Below are positions 23,034-34,240 of a stretch of DNA of 64,000 nt, piece by piece. The position numbers were made by a program, and so were the translations under genes. The DNA is from Ricinus communis (lineage: Eukaryota > Streptophyta > Magnoliopsida > Malpighiales > Euphorbiaceae), in contig NC_063257.1 in the NCBI RefSeq assembly GCF_019578655.1, positions 8,308,001 through 8,372,000 of the forward strand, read 5' to 3'. Numbering within the stretch: position 1 is the first letter of the stretch; each line of letters starts with the position of its first letter. Below the pieces are notes generated by a model that made no database searches, was not told the origin of the DNA, and saw only the letters and a list, made by a program, of their open reading frames with translations.

Positions 23034-23977
23034 ATTTGGTGTATGTATGTGTTTATGGATTTTTTTATGTTTGTGTTTATTTGGTGTTTATTTTTATGAA
23101 TTTTGAAATTTTGGGAGTTGAACAATATGCCCTCAACTCTGCCCGTAAGACATCTGATTGAATTTTGTTTGATTACAGAGAAACTGATTTATAAACTCAG
23201 ACATTTCATATTACTTCCTGGCCGTAAAAACAAAAGCAAAAAGAAAATGCCAGTAAAGCCAAAAGCATCGGCCATGCCACCTACTTGATTATACGCTAAA
23301 CAAATAAAAGTTCCTCATTTGGGTTTCTCCAAAATGCAGAACTAACATAAGAAGTTGCAAACTATCCTCAGTTTTCACATTGCTCCAAACAAAACAAGCA
23401 CAAAAGTTGTAAAACCTTTACCTTAGTAGCGGCAAACCAGAAAGGAGCCAAAGAAAACATCGCATCCAGCAAAGTTAAGCAAACTGATAGAAAGATCACG
23501 TTAAATGGAAAGATTAAAATTTTTGGGTATAATTAAAGCACCAATAACACTGTTCATATCTCCCCTTTCTTCTTGCACGGGAAAGGAAAGGTTAAAGAAT
23601 CCTTTTTGTTTCTTCTTACAAGTACCACGTTAGCTGTAAGAATTCGTTGATAGCTGCAGATTATGCAACAACACAAGCAGAAAGGCTTATGAATCAATTC
23701 ATGAACTCGATAGACTTGAATAAGTGCAATTACTTGGTCTGTTGAAGTGATCTGTTTCTTTGGCATGAAATACAAAGCAAAAACCATTCATTTCTCATCT
23801 AATAGATATCTTTCAGGAACATCACAAAACCCTCCACAGTATCTCAACATCTTGGAATACATAATGTCTACAAGATTTTTAGAAGAAAATGCATAAAACG
23901 TAGTAGCGGATACTACACATTTGCAACAAAAAATCAGACATTACATTCCACATTTTCATATACTTAACAATTCTCTG
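23034..23977. other. Spacer and 3' flank of the lectin receptor kinase
   Basis: The copia leader remnant is at the left and the presumed 3' UTR of the minus-strand lectin kinase gene at the right. I see no LTR, PBS or coding region here. Confidence 0.5.
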
Positions 23978-26080
23978 TTAGTCCCAGCCAAAATGACTCC
24001 TAGGTGTCATCCAGGAAACATCATCAGTATTAGGACTATGATCTCCACCAAGATTCAATCTTCCATCAGAATCCTCAGGTAAAATATACTGAAAGCCAAC
24101 TTTCGGTTTTCTTGATGGCAGAACAGGAAGTGGTGCTTCACCTTTAAGAATCTTAGCTGCCTCCTTAATAGTTGGTCTCTCCTCATGATTTGGATGCACA
24201 CAACAAAGTCCCACAAGCAGCATTCTCTGCATCTCCGCTCCATTAAACTTCCCTTTTAACTTCGAATCAGCAGCCTCTATCAATTTCCCTTGCTCCCAAA
24301 ACCCCCACACCCAATCCACAAGTACCGTTCCATCATCATCAACAGGCCTTTTTCCTGTGGCAACCTCTAGCACCACCACACCAAAGCTGTAAACATCAGT
24401 TTTCACCGATGGGACGCCTGAATAAACATACTCAGGAGCAAGGTACCCCATTGTTCCAGCTGGTATTGTAGCTTCTCTTGTCGAAGAACTATGTTCATAA
24501 ACTTCTGCTAAACCAAAATCACCAAGTTTAGCATTGAATTCTTCATCAAGCATTATATTGCAGGTCTTAACATCTCTATGAATTATCTGCCTTTCACTTT
24601 CCTCGTGTAGATACGAAAGAGCAGAAGCAACTCCAAGAGCTATGTTCATTCTTTGTTTCCAGGAGAGGAAATTTGAAGAGCTAGTGTTATTGTGAAGGAT
24701 TTTGGCAAGGCTACCATTAGGCAGGTACTCATAAACTAAGACTAATTCTGATTCTTCGCAACACCATCCTTGAAGTTGAACCAAGTTATTATGTTTTAAG
24801 CAACCCACAATTGTTGCAAACTCAGTTATGAATGGATTGCGACAACATTCAATCTCTGTCTTATTAAACCTCTTCACAGCCACTGCTCCTAAATCTGGAA
24901 GAGACCCCTTATAAACTGTAGCTGAAGCTCCTTCCCCGATAATTCTGTTTCGATGAAACCCCATTGTCGCTGCCTTTATCTCAACAATTGAAAATCTTGT
25001 TGGTCCTCCTTTATGTATAAAGAATTGGCCTTCTTTAGTTCTTCTGCCAAAAACAACCCTTTTCTTTCTTATAACAAAGAGAAAGATTATTGCCAATATT
25101 AGAGCAATCGATAAGATAAATGCAGCTAAACCTCCTAACCCCAAAGCTATCTCCTTCATTTTATTTGTTTTCTCATCAAGATTAGTAGGGTCGCCATTTT
25201 CACTTGAATCCTCAAGGTAACACAAGAAACAATCCTCTCCTTCACTTGCTTGTACATTAGTAGCAGCAGGGGCAGACCAATAAGTTTTGAATCTCCAATG
25301 ATCAATAAGATGAACAGCTGATCCTTGCCCATTAGAAGCAGTGAAACCAACATGCATAAACTCCTTAAAATTCTCAGATAAATCAACTCTAGCTTCAAGA
25401 ATAGGATTTGGAGGTCTATTTTGAGAGTCACTAACCCAAACTTGAATCAATTTAGCAATATCTGAGTACTCAATCCAAGCAATCATTTGCTTTCCGCTTT
25501 TTAGATCAATCCCATTTGACAAAGCATCAACAGAAGCAAAAGAAACAACTGTGTTAACATCAATTCCAATATGATCACCATTAATATCAGAAAGAAAAGG
25601 ATCAAAACTTGTATCAAATTCAACAGCAACAAAAGAATCTTGAGGGTTTAAAGCTGGACCAGGAAGACCCATATACCCATTAGAAAGACTAAAAGATTCA
25701 GCATTAGAAGTGATCAAGAAAGCCATGCCGTCACCAAAAGAACAAAGTGGAGATTTGATTATGGAGAATGAGAATCTACAAGAAAAGGATGCAGGAATAC
25801 TTGTTGTGGAATCAAGGAACCGAACCGGGTACAGATAGAGAGCTCTTCCAACACCAGAATATGAAGATGGATCAGAAAAGAAGAAAGAAGAAGAGGAAGA
25901 AGATGGTGGAGGGGAGCAACCGTGATCTTGGGTGAGACTGATGGCATTGTTTCTAAGGTGTGCGTCTCCATAGAGCGTGACATTCTTTGCTTGTAAGGAA
26001 GGGTTTGAAAGTGAAAGGAAATTGAAGGTAAAGAAGAGAAATAAATGGAACCAGAAGAGAAGTGAAGTACAAAATTGCAT
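23978..26080 (-). CDS. L-type lectin-domain receptor kinase, LecRK-S.6-like
   Basis: A 700-residue intronless receptor kinase. I use the ATG at 26080; the open frame extends 19 codons further only from a TTG. It has a signal peptide (about 1-30), a legume-lectin domain (about 31-270, with VAVEFDT and GDHIGIDVN metal/sugar-site regions), an extracellular stalk with a Cys pair (CFLC), a membrane span (about 310-337) and a Ser/Thr kinase. The kinase is complete: GEGASATV loop 382-389, VAVKRF Lys403, HRDVKTCN with Asp503, DFG Asp521, and GTMGYLAPEY. The tail ends in GEAPLPVLPSRKP and a Ser-rich extension. IIHRDVKTCNIMLD and AGTMGYLAPEYVYSGVPS point to LecRK-S.6 (Arabidopsis At5g42120, from memory). 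It likely acts at the plasma membrane in extracellular ligand sensing. It is divergent from the MFL1-like gene, with 704 bp between start codons. Confidence 0.95.
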   Translation of the reverse strand: MQFCTSLLFWFHLFLFFTFNFLSLSNPSLQAKNVTLYGDAHLRNNAISLTQDHGCSPPPSSSSSSFFFSDPSSYSGVGRALYLYPVRFLDSTTSIPASFSCRFSFSIIKSPLCSFGDGMAFLITSNAESFSLSNGYMGLPGPALNPQDSFVAVEFDTSFDPFLSDINGDHIGIDVNTVVSFASVDALSNGIDLKSGKQMIAWIEYSDIAKLIQVWVSDSQNRPPNPILEARVDLSENFKEFMHVGFTASNGQGSAVHLIDHWRFKTYWSAPAATNVQASEGEDCFLCYLEDSSENGDPTNLDEKTNKMKEIALGLGGLAAFILSIALILAIIFLFVIRKKRVVFGRRTKEGQFFIHKGGPTRFSIVEIKAATMGFHRNRIIGEGASATVYKGSLPDLGAVAVKRFNKTEIECCRNPFITEFATIVGCLKHNNLVQLQGWCCEESELVLVYEYLPNGSLAKILHNNTSSSNFLSWKQRMNIALGVASALSYLHEESERQIIHRDVKTCNIMLDEEFNAKLGDFGLAEVYEHSSSTREATIPAGTMGYLAPEYVYSGVPSVKTDVYSFGVVVLEVATGKRPVDDDGTVLVDWVWGFWEQGKLIEAADSKLKGKFNGAEMQRMLLVGLCCVHPNHEERPTIKEAAKILKGEAPLPVLPSRKPKVGFQYILPEDSDGRLNLGGDHSPNTDDVSWMTPRSHFGWD

Positions 26081-26125
26081 TGCAAAAACGGGAAAAAGAA
26101 TGAACCTTGGTTGGTGGGTAAAGTT

Positions 26126-26255
26126 AATTCTTGACAAAAAGAGAGGTTTAGAAGAGATTTCTTGACAGAAAGAAATTCTTGAAAGAAACAGAGGTAATTT
26201 GGATTTCTTGTTTGATTGATGCTGGATAGAGGTAATTCTTGAAAGAAACAGAGGT
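26126..26255. repeat. Three copies of a 22-nt motif in the LecRK leader
   Basis: AATTCTTGAAAGAAACAGAG-GT occurs exactly at 26174-26195 and 26234-26255. A diverged copy (AATTCTTGACAAAAAGAG..) is at 26126-26147. Spacings are 48 and 60 bp. On the mRNA strand it is a CU-rich motif in the probable 5' UTR. Confidence 0.8.
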
Positions 26256-26518
26256 TTAAAACATAAACAGAGTTCTTGGAACCAAGAAGAACCCGGAATT
26301 GGAAGTCTTGTTTATTTGATGTTTCTGTCAACAATGTTCAGTTGAGGAACTTGTTTGTGGGTGGATCCTAGAGAGAAAAATTTTGGAGGGAAAGGAGACT
26401 ATTGGTTATTGAAGAAAGAGAAAGTGGACCTAAAAATCTCTCTTTTTTTAGCTATATGGTCCTACAAATAATTGTATTCTTTAGTTAGTTAAAGAACAGT
26501 CTCTCAGTCCGTTGGCAG

Positions 26519-26660
26519 CTCAAACGAAACCGTTTTGAGCCTCAATCTAACATTCTCCACTCACTCAAAACGGAACCGGTTTGAGCCTCAATCTAACATT
26601 CTCCACTCACTCAAAACGGAACCGTTTTGAGCCTCAATCTAACATTCTCCACTCACTCAA
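26519..26660. repeat. 46-bp tandem repeat with AACGG/CCGTT palindromes
   Basis: About three units with 46-bp spacing lie between the divergent genes. Each junction forms an inverted repeat, CTCAAAACGG-AA-CCGTTTTGAG: perfect at 26610-26631, one mismatch at 26564-26585, degenerate at 26519-26539. A half site ends the array near 26655. Between palindromes lies CCTCAATCTAACATTCTCCA. AACGG is a known plant MYB core, also found in MSA elements bound by MYB3R; a regulatory role here is inference. Confidence 0.88.
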
Positions 26661-26784
26661 ATACATACAGAAACGACGACGTGTCAAACTGAACCACTCT
26701 CACCTCGATCTCAAAAACCTCGGCTTGGATTGAACCGACAGTAGCAGAGATAGCAAATAAAAAAAAAAAGCTTTCTTTTCATCA

Positions 26785-27966
26785 ATGGAGGCTAATCTTT
26801 GCGCATCTCTAGGCCTACCAGCACCAGACCCGTATAATCAATTCAACCCTGTAATCCAAACTGACTTCAAAAATCTTTTCACTCACTTCCCTTCTCAAAA
26901 CCCGATCAAAACCCATAAGAAACCCATCATTAAGTCCCTTCCGTTTGCTTCAAATTCTATCTCTTCAACTCCCAAATCCACACCCAATTTCTCAAAATGG
27001 CTCAAACCCACTTCAAGAAACAGCCCAAAGGTGCAGTCTTTAATGAAAAATCTCTCAGTTTTCGAGAGAGCCCTTATTGGTGCTGGTGGTGGTGGCATAG
27101 CTGGTGCATTTACTTATGTTTGCTTACACCCACTTGATACTATCAAAACCAAGTTACAAACAAAGGGTGCTTCTCAGATCTATAGCAGCACAATTGATGC
27201 TATAGTTAAGACATTTCAAGAAAGGGGTATTTTGGGGTTCTACAGTGGTGTATCTGCTGTTATTGTTGGTTCTACAGCTTCTTCAGCTGTGTATTTTGGT
27301 ACCTGTGAATTTGGGAAATCAATTTTGTCTAAATTGGACAAGTACCCATCTGTGCTTATCCCTCCTACTGCAGGTGCAATGGGTAATATTGTGTCATCAG
27401 CTATTATGGTACCAAAAGAATTGATTACACAAAGAATGCAAGCCGGTGCAAAAGGAAGATCATGGGAAGTAATGTTGAAAATATTGGAAAAAGATGGTAT
27501 ATTGGGCCTTTATTCTGGTTATTTTGCTACTTTGTTAAGAAATTTACCTGCTGGTGTTTTGAGTTATTCTTCATTTGAGTATTTAAAGGCTGCTGTGATG
27601 AGGAAGACTAAGAAGAGATATTTAGAGCCTATTGAGAGTGTATGTTGTGGCGCATTGGCTGGAGCTATTTCAGCATCAATAACTACACCACTTGATGTAA
27701 TTAAGACAAGGTTGATGACACAGGTGAATAAGGAAGTGGTGGATAAAGTATCAGCTGCAATGTATAGTGGGGTTTCTGCTACTGTGAAGCAGATTATGAA
27801 AGAGGAAGGATGGGTTGGGTTTACTAGAGGGATGGGTCCTAGAGTGCTTCATAGTGCATGTTTTTCAGCATTGGGCTACTTTGCATTTGAGACAGCTAGG
27901 CTTACTCTTTTGCATCAGTATTTGAAGCATAAAGAGTTGCGTGATTTGGATCTGGCTCCTACTTGA
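26785..27966 (+). CDS. MFL1: Mitoferrin-like carrier, chloroplast-targeted (MFL1-like)
   Basis: A 393-residue single-exon mitochondrial-carrier-family protein. Residues 1 to about 85 are Ser/Thr/Pro/Lys-rich and poor in acids, as expected for a plastid transit peptide. Three carrier repeats follow, with signatures HPLDTIKTKLQ (Pro116, Asp118, Lys121), VPKELITQRMQ (Pro210, Glu212) and TPLDVIKTRLM (Pro302, Asp304, Lys307), each with GFYSG/GLYSG/GFTRG-type second motifs and six predicted membrane helices. The whole-protein pattern matches Arabidopsis MITOFERRIN-LIKE1 (At5g42130, from memory), an inner-envelope carrier linked to plastid iron. Iron as substrate is family knowledge, not visible here. 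The ATG at 26785 lies in a favourable AUCAAUGG context. The gene is divergent from the lectin kinase. Confidence 0.93.
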   Translation: MEANLCASLGLPAPDPYNQFNPVIQTDFKNLFTHFPSQNPIKTHKKPIIKSLPFASNSISSTPKSTPNFSKWLKPTSRNSPKVQSLMKNLSVFERALIGAGGGGIAGAFTYVCLHPLDTIKTKLQTKGASQIYSSTIDAIVKTFQERGILGFYSGVSAVIVGSTASSAVYFGTCEFGKSILSKLDKYPSVLIPPTAGAMGNIVSSAIMVPKELITQRMQAGAKGRSWEVMLKILEKDGILGLYSGYFATLLRNLPAGVLSYSSFEYLKAAVMRKTKKRYLEPIESVCCGALAGAISASITTPLDVIKTRLMTQVNKEVVDKVSAAMYSGVSATVKQIMKEEGWVGFTRGMGPRVLHSACFSALGYFAFETARLTLLHQYLKHKELRDLDLAPT

Positions 27967-30900
27967 TTGATGGCTTTCAATGGAGTATCAGGTGCCCTTA
28001 TTAATGATAATTCTTATCCTTCTTATTCTGGCTTTATTAGAAATAGTTATTTCTTTATCCGCACACATTTTAGAGAAAAAAAATTTCTGTTATTAACTTA
28101 TTATTGGTACGAAAAATTTACTTATTGAATAATCATGACACTTTTTTCTTGGTCACACCTTGTGAACTTTGATGTTCTTAATTGACTCTCACATATTATG
28201 CTTTGATAAAGTTATAAGACCAATAGCTTTTTGATCCCAATCGTCCCTAATTCTACTAGGAACCTTGGAATATAGATATGACAATGTTTGTCATCATAGC
28301 AGACTAACAGTTGTAACATAACTATTTTTTTGCTTGATTAATCACTTTGGGATTGTTTTTGTTCTCTATCTTAAATGATTTATGTTTTCTTTATGCTCGA
28401 TTTTAAACGATTGGTTGAGGATGAGCTGCAAAGGAGTCATTATATAATGGAATCTAATTTTAGCTGCAAGTTCTTTCAGTAGGGGGATACATTTGACTTA
28501 TGATCAATCCTCTGCTTACTAGGTCCTCTATTTTCTAACAGAGGAAATGTAAAGCATCCAATCTATTTCCAGCCTCCTGAGGTTCATTGCCTCGCTGGTA
28601 GAGACTATAAAAAGATTAGATATTGCAGCATCCATGCAAGCATGTACTACTAAGCTTTTGGCAAAAATTCCCCTCTCCCCTTGTATACTAAGTGACTAGC
28701 TTCTCAAAACTGATAGCTTCCTGCATCTTTAGAGGCAATCTACTGGATGCCTATGGAAGAAGTTAAATTAAGAAGCTCAACTTGGACAATCAACAATGTT
28801 GTGGTTACCGATTGCAAAACTTTAGGATGAAACCTATGGTAGATAAAGTCTATTGTTTTTGTGTTTCTTCAAACTAGTTGATCTAGCAAAGATTGATCTA
28901 ATTCTGAGTATAGCTATTCAGTGAGAATATTGTGTATTGATGGAAATGATTTGAATTGACTGTTACTAGGAAATTTGAAAGAAGAAAAATCAACAGCATA
29001 GCTTGAGCAATAATCAATCAGATTTTTGCTACTGGATGTTGTCTAATTGGGTGGATCATATCAAAACACTCACCATCATCAGGCAGAATCTCAGGGTTGT
29101 TAATTTGGGGTTTGTGGATGCATATGTTAGGAATTCAAGATCTTACCAACATAGTCCTTTTTACATGCGAGGTCACCCATGCCTCAAATTCCTTTCCTCC
29201 CTTTTGTTTCAATCAATATAGTGCAGTCAACAAGGGCAGAACCAAGACTGACCTTTCCCAATTCACCGAGCCCGGAGTCCAAAAATTAGCATTATCAAGG
29301 CATTATTGGACCATCCTATCTGATTTTTCCTGCTGTAAGTAGATCTTTCTACTCTGTCTAGGTTTCAGAATGGCTTGATTATTACCATCATGAAGCTTCA
29401 ATTGATTCACTGAATAAGTAGATGCCTGTCATTTTCCATTTCCAAATTAGCAAATCTCAAACCAAGTTGCCAATAGCACCACCCACCCATCTACAAGTGT
29501 GACATTGTTTATTGAGGCAGGCAGCTCACTGCTCAACTCAAAATGTAGAATCTAGATGAAACTGATATTGCAAGTTGCAGCCGTAAAACATTTGAAGACA
29601 AAAGTAGGCACTTTTATGTATCTTATCATGGTTGGCACTTTATGTCTCCAACCAGAAATCTTCATGTAATGCAGCTAATTTCCTGGAACTGTGATCCTTC
29701 CAACATGTATCTATAGGCCTTTCTTGAAATAAATTGTGTGAAAGGATTTTCTATTCAAGTAGGACCATAGTTCTTTATTTTTTTGCTTAATTCAAGATTG
29801 AGAAAAGCCCCCTATAATTGACTCAAATTTATTTGTGGAGCTGTGCTCGGTGAAATATGGACACACTGGAGATAGAATGAGCTAATTTGGTCTTTGAAAT
29901 AGAGTAATAGATGGAACGATGGTGATGTAACAACGATTAAACGACTTATTAGCAGATTAATCGATTATTTTGGAACGGCACAAACAGCACACATCCTTGA
30001 TGTGGCATAATTGATCAAGTAGAATGAATGAAAACATATAGCTGGATCAATGGCAGTATTCTCTTGAAGCTTTGTATCCCTTTCGACTATTTTGGAATAG
30101 AATGAGATTCCACACACACAGACACACTTAAATGCCTTGTGGTCCAGTTGGCCAGTGCAAAGCAAAGCATGCGCTAGGTGCATTGTGATACACCAACCCT
30201 AAAATAAATGTTTATAAGAAATGTCAAAAGGTTCATACTTCACAGTTAATTCGCACACCCAAATATTGAATGCACTTTGGCCAATTTGACCAAAGATTTA
30301 TATGCATTTTTCCTGTAGTTTGGACTTTAGCGATTGTACAGTGCGTTCGGAAAAACAAAGGGAAAATTCTATGCAAATTGCTTAGTGCTACACTACTAGA
30401 ATTACAGGATTTTTGACATTTTCAATTGCTCTTTAGGATCGCATTATTATCAAAGGGATATACTTGCAATCCATTTTAGCATCTTTCTTGAATTATTTTT
30501 GTTTTTCTTTACCATAAAGATTACTTCTTTTGGACAAAGAATAACTGGGTGATACCCATTTCCTTTTTCCTTTTCTTTTTTTCCTTCTCCTTTCCTCCCA
30601 AACAAACTTCCATTCTCCTATCAACTTCATAATTATCCAAGATTTACAAACATTAGTTTCACATAAGTCTTTATCTTAAAACATATTTTCAATCTGCTAA
30701 ACTCAAAGGCTTGATCTGATCCTGTTAAAGTGTTACTGATCAAAACTCAATTTCTTCCAAAGAAAAAATTAATTTGATGAATCAAATTCAAAACTCAAAT
30801 ACAGTCAATGCTACCAAGAAGGAAAATTGTGCCTGCAAGCCCCAGATTTGGCTGCTTGATTATCAAAATCCCCAGATTTTAAGTAACTGCAGAAAACTAA

Positions 30901-31233
30901 TCCAAACCCAGTCAAGACTTGTTTAGGCAGTCATCTCAAAAACATATTACTTGCACTTGCCTTTTAATTCAACTTGCTAAGATAACAAGAACACGCACAC
31001 ACAGAAAAGAAGAAGAAGAATTTGCACGAACCATCTAGTCAAAACAATTGTGTAAAACTTTCATTAGAGAAGTTACATCACATAAGTCAGTAACTTACAG
31101 TAGAACCAGAGAACCAATCCTCTTTCATTTCTTGTGTATGTGTGTATGTTAATTGATACAAAAGAAAAAAAAAATCCCCAATTTACTATCCTCCCTAAAA
31201 TTATAACCTCCAATTAACAAAACGAAAACCTAA
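27967..31233. other. Spacer between MFL1-like and U-box genes
   Basis: 3.3 kb with no supportable gene. The left end must include the MFL1-like 3' UTR and the right end the U-box gene 3' UTR (3' UTR T/A-rich runs near 31150-31230). Short open frames at 29003-29342 and 29965-30183 lack codon bias and domains. Confidence 0.55.
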
Positions 31234-32436
31234 TTAACAAGGCATAATATGTGTAGTCTTAGTGTCATAACACATAACCACACCACCATTATCCTTAACT
31301 GCAACTCTCAAAACCTTCACCAATTCAACACACATTTTCCTTGCACTGTTCCCATCACCTTCACTTTGCATAACTAACAGGACCTTAGTCAGCCCTTTAC
31401 TCTTGACCACCTTCTCTTTAACTCTCTCATCCTTGAACAAACAACACAAGCTCCACAACACCATCACTCCATCCTCCGTCGCCGTTTTTGACACTTTCAT
31501 TAATCTCTCCACTATACACCCCGCGCACATGGGGTCTTCACTTATAGCTAGCCTTCCATCTGCACACGTGGCAACGATAGACAACAACTTCATGGACTTT
31601 TCAATGACGGAAACGGTTGCGTTTTGGTTGGAGAGGATTTTGGATATGGTCTCGACGAGTTTGAGTTGGGCGAGTTGAGTCTTGACTGAACGAGTTACCG
31701 TTACAGATATCAAGAATGACAAAACAGCATCGTTTACGGAATTGTTTTGCGTTTCAAGCAGGTCAAGGAGAATTGGAATGAGAGTTTGTGTATGGTGGTA
31801 GTTGCTGAGTGAAATTGACTCCAAAACTCTAATGGATTCAATTTTTGAGGTCAAATTGCCGTTTTTTATTACTAAAAGGAACGGAGATAAGCAGTTGTGA
31901 TTGAGTAATCTGTGAAGCTTCTCTTTGACGCCATTCTGAAGCAAAATCAAATCCAGAACCCTAATTATCAACTCTATAACCACAATGTCTACACCTCCGG
32001 TATCTTTGGCCAAAGTATAAACCAACGACCCGATAAATAAATCACAATCAGCTAGAAATCGTTTCTTCGCATCAGAACAACGCAAGAACTCAACAATCTT
32101 GACCAAGGATTCAAATCTTCCGCTCTTAATCTCCTCAGTCCAAATCCTAACTTGCTTCTCCGATAAAATCGTCGCCGGAGGAGGAGTGGAGGAGTGGTGG
32201 TCGTTCCAAAGGTTGATGAGACGGTGGAGAGTGAGGTTAGGGATAATATCTTTGGAGGAAAGGACTTGCATGGTGGCGGGACAGGTGTCGTGACCGGACT
32301 CCAGCCAGTGTTGGATACTGGAGCGGTCGTATGTGACGCCGGTGCAGAGACTAACGGGAGACTTCATTACGTCGAGAGATATCGGACAGCGGAATAGATT
32401 TGGTACTGTTATGTATAGTTCTTCATTTCTTCCCAT
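31234..32436 (-). CDS. U-box/ARM E3 ubiquitin ligase, PUB27/PUB28-like
   Basis: A 400-residue intronless plant U-box protein. The U-box covers about 11-80 (VPNLFRCPISLDVMKSPVSL, TYDRSSIQHWL, TCPATMQ, PNLTLHRLI) and recruits ubiquitin-loaded E2. The rest is an armadillo-like helical array for substrate binding (for example IESIRVLESISL, EKSMKLLSIVATCADGR, ATEDGVMVLWSLCCLFKDE). The C-terminus YDTKTTHIMPC is a hallmark, as I recall, of the Arabidopsis PUB27/PUB28/PUB29 group. It acts as a cytosolic or membrane-peripheral E3. Targets cannot be read from sequence. The ATG at 32436 gives MGRNEELYITVPNLF, matching the family start. The leader carries a (TC)12 run on the mRNA strand. Confidence 0.94.
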   Translation of the reverse strand: MGRNEELYITVPNLFRCPISLDVMKSPVSLCTGVTYDRSSIQHWLESGHDTCPATMQVLSSKDIIPNLTLHRLINLWNDHHSSTPPPATILSEKQVRIWTEEIKSGRFESLVKIVEFLRCSDAKKRFLADCDLFIGSLVYTLAKDTGGVDIVVIELIIRVLDLILLQNGVKEKLHRLLNHNCLSPFLLVIKNGNLTSKIESIRVLESISLSNYHHTQTLIPILLDLLETQNNSVNDAVLSFLISVTVTRSVKTQLAQLKLVETISKILSNQNATVSVIEKSMKLLSIVATCADGRLAISEDPMCAGCIVERLMKVSKTATEDGVMVLWSLCCLFKDERVKEKVVKSKGLTKVLLVMQSEGDGNSARKMCVELVKVLRVAVKDNGGVVMCYDTKTTHIMPC

Positions 32437-32468
32437 TTTGTTTTTTTTTTTTGCTTTTCAGAAACACA

Positions 32469-32492
32469 GAGAGAGAGAGAGAGAGAGAGAGA
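32469..32492. repeat. (GA)12 microsatellite in the U-box gene leader
   Basis: Twelve GA units lie 33 nt upstream of the start codon, reading (TC)12 on the transcribed sense strand. CT-rich leaders are common in plant 5' UTRs, and the locus is probably length-polymorphic. Confidence 0.95.
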
Positions 32493-32661
32493 AAATGGTT
32501 TTGAGAAAGCCAGAGAGTTTAGGGGGTGAGGTGGGGGAGTTTTGTAGGGAAAAAACAGTCAAAGCGAGGTGACGTTGTCGTTTTGAATGAGTAAACAAAT
32601 TGAATTGTTTTGTTTGGTTAGGTGACAGTTGGTCAAACGCGCGGGTTTTCTTTTTTCTTTG

Positions 32662-33737
32662 AAAGGTATAAGCTTGATTTTGCCCCTGAACTTAGACTTC
32701 AGTTTCAATTTGGCCTTCTCTAACTTTCTCAGTCATTTAAGCCCAAAATTTAGCATTTTTTTTCAAACACATTTGTACTTTGGTTATAAAGCGGGGAGAG
32801 CAAGCCTTAAAAAATGGATTAAAATAGATAAAATAATAATAATAATAATATAACAATTAAATAGATGAAATAATGTCTAAAATTATGAACGAAACCTAAT
32901 AAATAAAAGATAATGTTTTCTTCATATTTCTTTTTTAATTATTTATTCTCTATTTCTTTTTATTTTCTATATTTTGTCAATATCTATTAGTTTGTTTCCA
33001 TCTTTCTTTTTTTCTCCTTTTTTTTCAACAATTCTATCACTATTATAAATCCAAACATTGATTTGTTATTGGTTTAAATGATAATATGCTTTCGATTTTT
33101 CTTTAAACATGTGTTTAAAAGTTATTTTTAATAACTTTTTTCTAATTGAGTTGTTTATTGATTGAATTAGTTTTTGATAATTTTTTTATTTTCATGTATT
33201 TATTTGGATAAAAACATGACAGGGGAACCTTTTACGATCTTATTTATCTATTTTGAATGAATTACGAGATGTAAAAGAAAAATATTTAATTTTTATTTAG
33301 TTATGTAATCACTCTAATTTTATATTAAATACACAAACAAATGAAGTCTTTGTAATTATGTAATCTCAAAAACAGGTTGTATAACTTCCTATTTACAATT
33401 TTTAATCAATTAGTCGTTTTATCTATTTGTATTCTTAAATCTTTAATTTTTACCATAACTCTTTTTTATTTCTTTATTAAATAAGAATAAATAATGATAA
33501 CTAAAATATGAACTTCTTCCATTCTTATTTTACATATTACAAACTGAGAGTGAACTGCGCACTTTATAAAAAAACAAAAAGAAAAAGAGCCGAGACGGAT
33601 ATAAGATGATTTAAATATACAGAATTTTGGAGTTAAAGGGCTAGAAAGATTTATTCTTAGAAAAAAAAATTTTTAAAAAAAAAGGAGTCAAATTGAACTG
33701 AGTGATAAGTTAAGAGGCCAAACAGAAACTTACCTTT
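32662..33737. mobile_element. Second non-autonomous element with related inverted ends
   Basis: The left end reads AAAGGTATAAGCTTGATTTT then GCCCCTGAACTTAGACTTCA. The right end, reverse complemented, reads AAAGGTAAGTTTCTGTTTGG then CCTCTTAACTTATCACTCAG, and both continue into TTTCAATTTG/TTCAATTTG. The ends are about 70% alike over some 50 bp and share the phrase with the element at 10924-11637. The interior is AT-rich and non-coding. No target duplication could be fixed. Confidence 0.5.
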
Positions 33738-34240
33738 TGCAAAATGGTAACAGGGGAAATGGAAAAATAAGATAAAGAAGGTAACAGGGATCCAAAGTGA
33801 CAAACGTGGAACATGGGTAACACGAGTGGCACTTGTGTGCCTAATTTGTGTGTTTGCTGCTGGCGCTGGCATACGTCTATGATTCTTTTGATAAGTCTAT
33901 ATATACATATATTCTATTGTCATAGATCTTTTCTAGTCTAAACACGTAAATTGTGTGCCCTAATTTCACATTAGGTACGTGCAATTTCTAATTTGAATAA
34001 AATTTTAAATGGCAAACAGCCGTGAATCCACTTTCAAACTGCATTTTGCATTTAAGAAATACAAGGCAAGGAGGTTGTACCCTTGACCATTATCACGGGG
34101 ATCTTTGCTAGGCTTAATTTTCTACCAACTGGCTGGAATTACTGAGAGTAAAATATCCATATTCAAATTAAAAGAATAACTTATTGGTGTTCAAACATGG
34201 CTAATTAATACTCTTCACTTACCATGGAATTCTTTTAAAC
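33738..34240. other. AT-rich spacer
   Basis: I see no gene or structured element in this stretch. Confidence 0.5.

Larger units (their letters stand above)
26081..26784. promoter_or_regulatory. Shared upstream region of LecRK-S.6-like and MFL1-like genes
   Basis: 704 bp separate two divergent start codons, so both 5' UTRs and promoters must fit here. The LecRK side holds a 22-nt leader motif repeated three times (26126, 26174, 26234). The middle holds the 46-bp palindromic repeat. The MFL1 side ends in an A-rich tract before the ATG. Bidirectional transcription is inferred from layout only. Confidence 0.6.

Noticed and set aside
23034..23300. 5' LTR and primer-binding site of copia element C
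   Set aside because: No TGGTATCAGAGC-like complement and no repeat of the left-end sequence found. The element seems truncated there.
26081..26137. N-terminal extension of the lectin kinase (19 residues)
   Set aside because: It begins at TTG. The ATG at 26080 gives a clean signal peptide.
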